Of a stretch of DNA of 20,667 bases, positions 15,908 to 20,667 are shown piece after piece. The stretch comes from an uncultured Arsenicibacter sp. (GTDB taxonomy: Bacteria; Bacteroidota; Bacteroidia; Cytophagales; Spirosomataceae). The notes below the pieces were generated by a model. It made no database searches and was not told the origin of the DNA. It saw nothing but the letters and a program-made list of their open reading frames with translations. Position numbers and translations under genes: made by a program. Numbering within the stretch: the stretch's first letter is position 1; each line of letters starts with the position of its first letter. The stretch lies in contig NZ_CAMFHL010000115.1 in NCBI RefSeq assembly GCF_945952095.1, forward strand, positions 1 to 20,667, read 5' to 3'.

Positions 15908-17160
15908 TATTCAGAAAGTTTTCGGAAAATAACGGAAGCATTATGCCCACCGAAGCCAAACCCGTTGCTCATCACCGTTGTCATTTTACGGGGCTGGGCA
16001 TGATTCAGCGTCAGGTTAAAACGCGGATCAATTTCAGGATCGGCCGTAAAGTGGTTAATGGTTGGCGGAACGATCTGGCGTTCTAACGCAAACAAACACG
16101 CAATGGCTTCAACCGCACCGGCGGCACCCAGTAAGTGGCCGATCTGCGATTTGGTTGAGCTGATGTTCATGTTGAACGCATGCTCACCAAATATTTTCTC
16201 AATCGCCTTCAGCTCCTGCGGGTCACCAATCGGGGTTGATGTACCGTGTGTGTTAATGTAATCAATGTCTTCAGGCTTGATGCCGGCATCCTCCATCGCA
16301 TCCTGCATACCCAGATAGGCGCCTAAGCCATCAGGGTGCGGGGCTGTGATGTGATAGGCATCGGATGACATACCGCCACCGATCAGCTCGGCGTAGATTT
16401 TGGCACCACGCGCTTTGGCATGTTCGTATTCTTCCAGAATCAGGGCACCGGCCCCTTCTCCCAGCACGAATCCGTCACGGTCTTTGTCGTACGGACGCGA
16501 TGCTGTTTCCGGCGAATCGTTACGCTCCGACAAGGCACGGTTGGCATTAAAACCACCGACACCGGCACGGGTTACTGCCGCCTCTGAACCACCGGTTACA
16601 CAGATGTTGATCCGGCCGAGACGGATGTAGTTAAACGCATCGATCATCGCGTTCAGACTCGACGCACAGGCCGAAACCGTTACGTAGTTTGGTCCGCGGA
16701 AGCCGTAGCGCATCGAAATCTGACCCGGCGCGCTATCGGCAATCATCCGCACGATGAAGAACGGATTCAGTCGTGGCGTACCGTCGCCCTGGGCATAGTT
16801 GATGACCTCTTCTTCGAATGATTTAAGGCCGCCAATGCCGGAACCCCAGATTACACCGACTTTATTTTTGTTGATGGTATCCAGATTTAACCCTGAATCA
16901 CGTACTGCCTGATCGGCAGCGATCAGCGCATAGTGCGTGAAGGGATCCATCTTGCGGGCATCCTGACGAGGAATGTACTGTGTCACATCCAGTCCTTTCA
17001 ATTCACAGGCAAACTGTGTTTTGAATTTGCTGGCGTCAAATTTGGTGATGGGGCCAGCACCACTGGTACCGGCAGCTAAATTATCCCAGTAAGTAGGAAC
17101 GTCGTTGCCAATCGGTGTTAAAGCACCGAGGCCCGTCACGACAACTCGTCTAAGCGTCAT
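15907..17160 (-). CDS. fabF: Beta-ketoacyl-ACP synthase II
   Basis: FabF condenses malonyl-ACP with acyl-ACP in fatty-acid elongation. The 417-residue product has the thiolase fold, with nucleophile Cys165 in TVSACASSLN, His305 in NTHGTSTPIGD, Lys337 and His342 in STKSQIGHLLGAAG, and the C-terminal GFGFGGHNASV. The ATG at 17158-17160 gives MTLRRVVVTGLGALTPIGN, the usual FabF N-terminus; a TTG nine codons upstream (17187) is not needed. It lies 150 bp after acpP behind a terminator-like stem, and overlaps rnc by one base. Confidence 0.97.
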   Translation of the reverse strand: MTLRRVVVTGLGALTPIGNDVPTYWDNLAAGTSGAGPITKFDASKFKTQFACELKGLDVTQYIPRQDARKMDPFTHYALIAADQAVRDSGLNLDTINKNKVGVIWGSGIGGLKSFEEEVINYAQGDGTPRLNPFFIVRMIADSAPGQISMRYGFRGPNYVTVSACASSLNAMIDAFNYIRLGRINICVTGGSEAAVTRAGVGGFNANRALSERNDSPETASRPYDKDRDGFVLGEGAGALILEEYEHAKARGAKIYAELIGGGMSSDAYHITAPHPDGLGAYLGMQDAMEDAGIKPEDIDYINTHGTSTPIGDPQELKAIEKIFGEHAFNMNISSTKSQIGHLLGAAGAVEAIACLFALERQIVPPTINHFTADPEIDPRFNLTLNHAQPRKMTTVMSNGFGFGGHNASVIFRKLSE

Positions 17161-17220
17161 ACAGATGGACTGTAGGGGAAAAGTCAAAAGAGCTCATTCT
17201 GAACTCTGTAAAGTAACAGG

Positions 17221-17306
17221 AAAAAGTTTTATAGTTGTAGAGTGAGACCAGCCTACAGAGTTGTTTTAGCGAACGCTGAACCGTAACAACTCTACAACTG
17301 TAAAAC
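17221..17306 (-). terminator. Terminator or attenuator between acpP and fabF
   Basis: Read on the minus strand, GTTTTACAGTTGTAGAG (17306-17290) pairs with CTCTACAACTATAAAAC (17242-17226), 16 of 17 matched, and is followed by TTTTT (17225-17221). A second stem, AGAGTTGTT/AACAACTCT (17293-17285 with 17265-17257), competes for four bases of the first arm. Partial termination here would explain the far higher need for ACP than for FabF. Function is inferred. Confidence 0.65.
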
Positions 17307-17310
17307 ATAA

Positions 17311-17550
17311 TTACTTACCGGCGTTTTCTTCCAGGTAAGAAACTGCCTGACCAACTGTACCGATGTTTTCGGCCTGATCGTCAGGAATAGAAATGTTAAA
17401 TTCTTTCTCGAATTCCATGATCAACTCAACTGTATCCAGTGAATCAGCACCCAGGTCATTAGTGAAGCTTGCCTCAGGGGTAACTTCAGACTCTTCTACA
17501 CCCAGTTTTTCAACGATAATCGCTTTAACTTTAGTTGCAATTTCCGACAT
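17311..17550 (-). CDS. acpP: Acyl carrier protein
   Basis: The 79-residue acidic protein carries growing acyl chains on a phosphopantetheine attached to Ser37 in the motif GADSLDTVELIMEFE. Length and composition are typical, and the four-helix pattern (MSEIATKVKAIIVEKLGV, SLDTVELIMEFEKEF, TVGQAVSYLEENAG) is clear. It is the first gene of an acpP-fabF-rnc cluster. A good Bacteroidota promoter lies 32-63 bp upstream of the ATG. Confidence 0.98.
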   Translation of the reverse strand: MSEIATKVKAIIVEKLGVEESEVTPEASFTNDLGADSLDTVELIMEFEKEFNISIPDDQAENIGTVGQAVSYLEENAGK

Positions 17551-17581
17551 TTTAGTAGTCCATTGGGGTTAAAAAACGACG

Positions 17582-17613
17582 CAAAGAAAACCATTTATCT
17601 CCTTATTGTCAAA
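17582..17613 (-). promoter_or_regulatory. acpP promoter
   Basis: On the minus strand, TTTG (17613-17610) is followed by a 20-bp spacer and TTTCTTTG (17589-17582), seven of eight to TAnnTTTG. Transcription would start near 17575, leaving a leader of about 25 bases before acpP. Confidence 0.5.
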
Positions 17614-17843
17614 CAATTTTTTGGATGGTGAAACGTTAATTTCTTTTGTTAGTTAGTGGTTTATCTTATTTATAGTCAGTAGATTATAGAGCTAAAAAAG
17701 GTAAATTGACCGGCATGCTCCAACCAGGCATTCCTATGGAATTATCCACTTTTCCAGTATAAAACCTGTTCTTGTCAAGCAGGAGTGACCAAAGAATCAT
17801 TGGCTTTTTGCAAACTTTGCATTTCCAGGAAAATCCGTAAAAC
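17614..17843. other. AT-rich divergent region, acpP / kdsA
   Basis: This is the rest of the 293-bp gap. It must hold the kdsA promoter. The best candidate is AAACTTTG (17812-17819) inside the near-palindrome TGCAAACTTTGCA, but no TTG lies at the right distance. I see no RNA gene or credible small ORF in it. Confidence 0.4.
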
Positions 17844-18653
17844 ATGCAGTTAACAAAGTTAAAACATACCGATTCGTCCGGCTTTTTTCTGATGGCGGGA
17901 CCCTGTGCCATCGAGGGGCGTGATATGGCATTACGTATTGCTGAACAGATTGTAACAATCACCGATAAGCTCCGTATACCCTATATCTTCAAGGGATCCT
18001 ACCGCAAGGCCAACCGGACAAAAGCAAACTCATTCACCGGTATCGGCGATGAACTGGCCCTGTCAGTGCTGGCTGAAGTAGGCCGCACGTTTGACATCCC
18101 GACAGTGACTGACATCCACGAATCTGACGAAGCCGCCATGGCAGCCGAAGCGGTGGATGTACTCCAGATTCCGGCCTTTTTGTGCCGGCAAACGGAACTA
18201 CTGGAGGCAGCGGCCAAAACCGGAAAGGCCGTCAATATCAAAAAAGGCCAGTTTCTGTCAGGCGAAAGCATGGGCTTTGCCGTTGAAAAGGTAAAATCAG
18301 TAAACCCTGACGCTACCGTGATCCTGACCGACCGCGGTAACTCATTCGGCTACGGCGATCTGGTTGTTGATTACCGGAACATACCGGCGATGCAGCAGTT
18401 TGGCGTACCGGTAGTGATGGATTGTACGCACTCGCTGCAGCAGCCTAATCAGGCATCGGGCGTAACGGGCGGTAAACCGGCGCTGATTGCTACGATTTCC
18501 AAAGCCGCTATCGCTGTCGGTGCCGACGGCCTGTTTATTGAAACACACCCTGTCCCGGCAGAAGCCAAATCAGACGGTGCCAATATGTTGCCACTCGATC
18601 AGCTGCAAGGTCTGCTCGAACGGCTGATGCGGGTCCGTGAAAGTATTCTTTAA
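17844..18653 (+). CDS. kdsA: KDO-8-phosphate synthase, metal-dependent class
   Basis: KdsA condenses phosphoenolpyruvate with arabinose-5-phosphate to make KDO-8-phosphate for lipopolysaccharide. The 269-residue product has the family blocks FLMAGPCAIEGRD, IFKGSYRKANRTKANSFTGIGDE, DIPTVTDIHE, KKGQFLSGESMG, TDRGNSFGYGDLVVDYR, VVMDCTHSLQQPNQ and FIETHPVPAEAKSDGANMLPL. Cys21 in GPCAIE, with the His of CTHS, the Glu of FIETHP and the Asp of KSDGANM, matches the metal ligands of the Aquifex-type enzyme. E. coli KdsA has Asn in place of that Cys, so this one should need a divalent metal. The stop overlaps the convergent neighbour by 4 bp (TTAA). Confidence 0.96.
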   Translation: MQLTKLKHTDSSGFFLMAGPCAIEGRDMALRIAEQIVTITDKLRIPYIFKGSYRKANRTKANSFTGIGDELALSVLAEVGRTFDIPTVTDIHESDEAAMAAEAVDVLQIPAFLCRQTELLEAAAKTGKAVNIKKGQFLSGESMGFAVEKVKSVNPDATVILTDRGNSFGYGDLVVDYRNIPAMQQFGVPVVMDCTHSLQQPNQASGVTGGKPALIATISKAAIAVGADGLFIETHPVPAEAKSDGANMLPLDQLQGLLERLMRVRESIL

Positions 18654-20667
18654 GGCTTTACCCGTATATCGACCTGCGTAGTATCGTCTTCTCCGTTGTC
18701 GGTGCCGTTATTGGGCGTAGAGTCGGGGTCGGAGGGCGAAGCAGCCGTGATCTGAAGGTTCACCAGGCTTTGCCCGCTGACCGTTACCTGTGTCCGGAAA
18801 ATCAGCTGCGCCGTGCTGTTTGCGGCCAGGCTGCCAATGGTTGCCGTCAGCGTATTGCCATTCTGACTGAATGCATTACCCGGCACAAACTGCTGACCCG
18901 CCGGTAGATAGGCCGCCAGGTTAATGTTACCGGCGGTTGCTCCTCCTGCATTAGTCACAAAAACAGTGTAAGTAAGTATGTCGTTCAGGTTAGGTGCCCG
19001 GTTGCTGACGACTAGGCGGACCGATAAATCAGCCAGATTTGGGTCCGGAGCCGGCTGATTCGACTGGACAGCGGGGACCGGAAACTGGTTCGGGTTTGGT
19101 GAGGCATAAACGGCCGAATCGCTGACCGGCGTTGTCCGGATGTCAGTAATGGCAGCATCGTCTTCCCCGTCGGCGGTGCCGGAGCCCGGGCGGCTGTCGG
19201 GATCGGTGTTGTCAACCTGCATGATTTCGGCGGCATTCCGGTAAACGCCCGAAGCCGTGATCCGCACCCGGAAACTGGCCGATACGGTCGAACCGGCCGG
19301 AATCTGCGTAAAAGTAGCCGACACCACCCCATTCTGATGAACAATACCCGAACCGGCATCAAACACCATATTGGCCGGTAACCGATCCTGCACCACCACA
19401 TTTGTAGCCGTTGCCGGTCCCTGGTTCAGAACACGCAGCGTAATCGTTGCTGTATCGTTAATCGGTACGGTCCGCCGGCTGGCCGTCTGCGTCAGCTGAA
19501 GGTCGGTGGGCGTGGGTGGGGTACCGATCTGAAAAATATTGGACGGTACGCCGGGCACGACCGGATTGGTCGCTACCACGCGGATCCGGTAGCTGCCGGA
19601 TGTAACCGAGCCCGGCAGGTTTACGGTAATCGGGCTGCTGCTGCCGCCGCCCAGCAACGTTATGAAACGCCCCTGCGCATCAAGCAACTGCACCTGCCAT
19701 TGATTATCGTTATTGAAGGTTCCGGTTGTGACAAAGGCCACCGTCACGCTGCTGCCTGCCTGCATCACTTTGGCGACCGGGCCGGTAACCGCCAGCTGAT
19801 CGGGCAGCACCGGTGTAGCAGACTGGAAAAATGAATTGTCGAGACTCGTGTTCCAGTTACGGGCAAACCGTGAAAGCCCCATATCGGCCGGAATACTGTT
19901 AGGATTCAGGTAATAGTACGGAAAGGGCGTCACCCGCTGGCTGTTGCGGAAGTGAACGTCCACCGTACCGGCATTCCGGTTGATGATCGTGTCGTTAAAT
20001 GGACCCAGAAAGGCATTAAGTCCGCCGGTATTGACAACCTCAATCTGTTTGGTGATCAGATCCGGTTTGTTGACCGAACCGTCAAACGAGGCGCGGGCAA
20101 TCATCCACGGGACGTTCCGGTTGTTAAAGTCCTGACGGCTGCGCTGGATCAGCTGCCGGAGGCGGTCGGCATAGAATGGTACACTGCCGCTGCCGTTATC
20201 GCCGTATTCGGCTTCGCCCTGATGCCAGAGAACGGCCCGTACGCCGCCCGTTGACCCGTAATACTGCAACAGGTTTTTGAGGTTGGTATACGGCTGTAGG
20301 TTAGGCCAGTCGCCGTTACACCAGTAGCGGTTACAGGCCGGAATGCCGTTAGCGGTATTAATCCAGTTTTCGATCGTCGATGAATCCCAGCCGGCGTCGT
20401 AGAACGCAACCGGCACATTATAGCGGTTGACAATATAATCACCCAACTCGCCCCATCCCCACGAACTTTCGCCCATCGGGAAAACACGCCGCGTGGCCGA
20501 CAAGGCCTTGTAGGTCGGATAGGGCATCGGATCGCCGGACGAAAAAAGCGGCGAGTTGCCGGGCGGGTAATAATGGTTGATCGTATCGATGGTACTGACG
20601 CGGTCGCTGATGGCGCCGAGGTCGTTATCGCCGATCCCCAGACCACGGGAGTTCGACTGCCCTGCGG
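18650..20667 (-). CDS. Secreted SGNH/sialate O-acetylesterase-like protein with DUF11 repeats (5' end outside window)
   Basis: The reading frame is open to the right edge, giving at least 671 residues, so the in-frame ATG at 20527 is internal. Catalytic blocks of the SASA/carbohydrate-esterase family are present: GQSNSRGLGIGDND at the edge (nucleophile Ser in GQSN), RAVLWHQGEAEYGDN (about 144-158), and VDVHFRN (Asp/His). The family removes acetyl groups from sugars. An Ig-like region follows (VTGPVAKVMQAGSSVTVAF), then two DUF11 modules, each ending in an acidic loop (DNTDPDSRPGSGTADGEDD; SDPDSTPNNGTDNGEDD). The last residues (TTQVDIRVKP) carry no type IX sorting domain. The substrate is unknown. 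Confidence 0.88.
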   Translation of the reverse strand, partial: AGQSNSRGLGIGDNDLGAISDRVSTIDTINHYYPPGNSPLFSSGDPMPYPTYKALSATRRVFPMGESSWGWGELGDYIVNRYNVPVAFYDAGWDSSTIENWINTANGIPACNRYWCNGDWPNLQPYTNLKNLLQYYGSTGGVRAVLWHQGEAEYGDNGSGSVPFYADRLRQLIQRSRQDFNNRNVPWMIARASFDGSVNKPDLITKQIEVVNTGGLNAFLGPFNDTIINRNAGTVDVHFRNSQRVTPFPYYYLNPNSIPADMGLSRFARNWNTSLDNSFFQSATPVLPDQLAVTGPVAKVMQAGSSVTVAFVTTGTFNNDNQWQVQLLDAQGRFITLLGGGSSSPITVNLPGSVTSGSYRIRVVATNPVVPGVPSNIFQIGTPPTPTDLQLTQTASRRTVPINDTATITLRVLNQGPATATNVVVQDRLPANMVFDAGSGIVHQNGVVSATFTQIPAGSTVSASFRVRITASGVYRNAAEIMQVDNTDPDSRPGSGTADGEDDAAITDIRTTPVSDSAVYASPNPNQFPVPAVQSNQPAPDPNLADLSVRLVVSNRAPNLNDILTYTVFVTNAGGATAGNINLAAYLPAGQQFVPGNAFSQNGNTLTATIGSLAANSTAQLIFRTQVTVSGQSLVNLQITAASPSDPDSTPNNGTDNGEDDTTQVDIRVKP

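Noticed and set aside
17684..17962. 92-residue minus-strand frame in the acpP-kdsA gap
   Set aside because: It overlaps the kdsA 5' end antisense, and the composition looks like translated non-coding sequence.

Overview
This window reads as a stretch of Bacteroidota chromosome, most likely from an aerobic environmental Cytophagales (Spirosoma-like) bacterium. The evidence is: bacillithiol-type BshC; the acpP-fabF-rnc gene order; promoter-like elements of the Bacteroidota type (-33 TTG, about 20 bp, then TAnnTTTG); a membrane-anchored AraC regulator with TPR repeats; and large secreted DUF11 and 'NW.NG.P' repeat proteins. The genus is inferred, not proven. I see no rRNA, tRNA, CRISPR array, insertion sequence or phage gene.

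Layout. (1) 59-5720, plus strand: a secreted FAD-dependent oxidoreductase with a golvesin-type C-terminal domain, rimO (ribosomal protein S12 methylthiotransferase), a clear intrinsic terminator, then bshC and a 5-formyltetrahydrofolate cyclo-ligase gene 6 bp apart. (2) 5807-10440, plus strand, the most accessory-looking part: a one-component regulator (AraC helix-turn-helix, one membrane span, periplasmic FlgO/TolB-like region and TPRs), two perfect 21-bp direct repeats with a 30-bp period, a small lipoprotein, and a 699-residue secreted protein made of a two-rung repeat of about 51 residues. (3) 10444-11945: an intergenic region with overlapping inverted repeats and a promoter, a six-transmembrane K+ channel gene, and a compact endonuclease V gene. 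(4) 11942-14278, minus strand: a cysteine-rich CWC protein, a 17-bp perfect hairpin, and oligopeptidase B. (5) 14429-15139, plus strand: a TauE/SafE-family permease. (6) 15143-17550, minus strand: acpP, then fabF and rnc, with a terminator-like structure between acpP and fabF, and fabF/rnc overlapping by one base. (7) 17844-18653, plus strand: kdsA of the metal-dependent class. (8) 18650 to the right edge, minus strand: a large SGNH/sialate O-acetylesterase-like secreted protein with two DUF11 repeats, whose 5' end lies outside the window.

How the genes relate. acpP/fabF/rnc and kdsA are housekeeping envelope-lipid, RNA-processing and LPS genes. rimO, bshC, the folate gene, endonuclease V and ptrB are ordinary maintenance functions. 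The candidate for something less described is region 2: a membrane-spanning AraC regulator followed directly by a tandem DNA repeat that could be its operator, and then by two exported proteins of unknown function. That link is an inference from order and spacing only.
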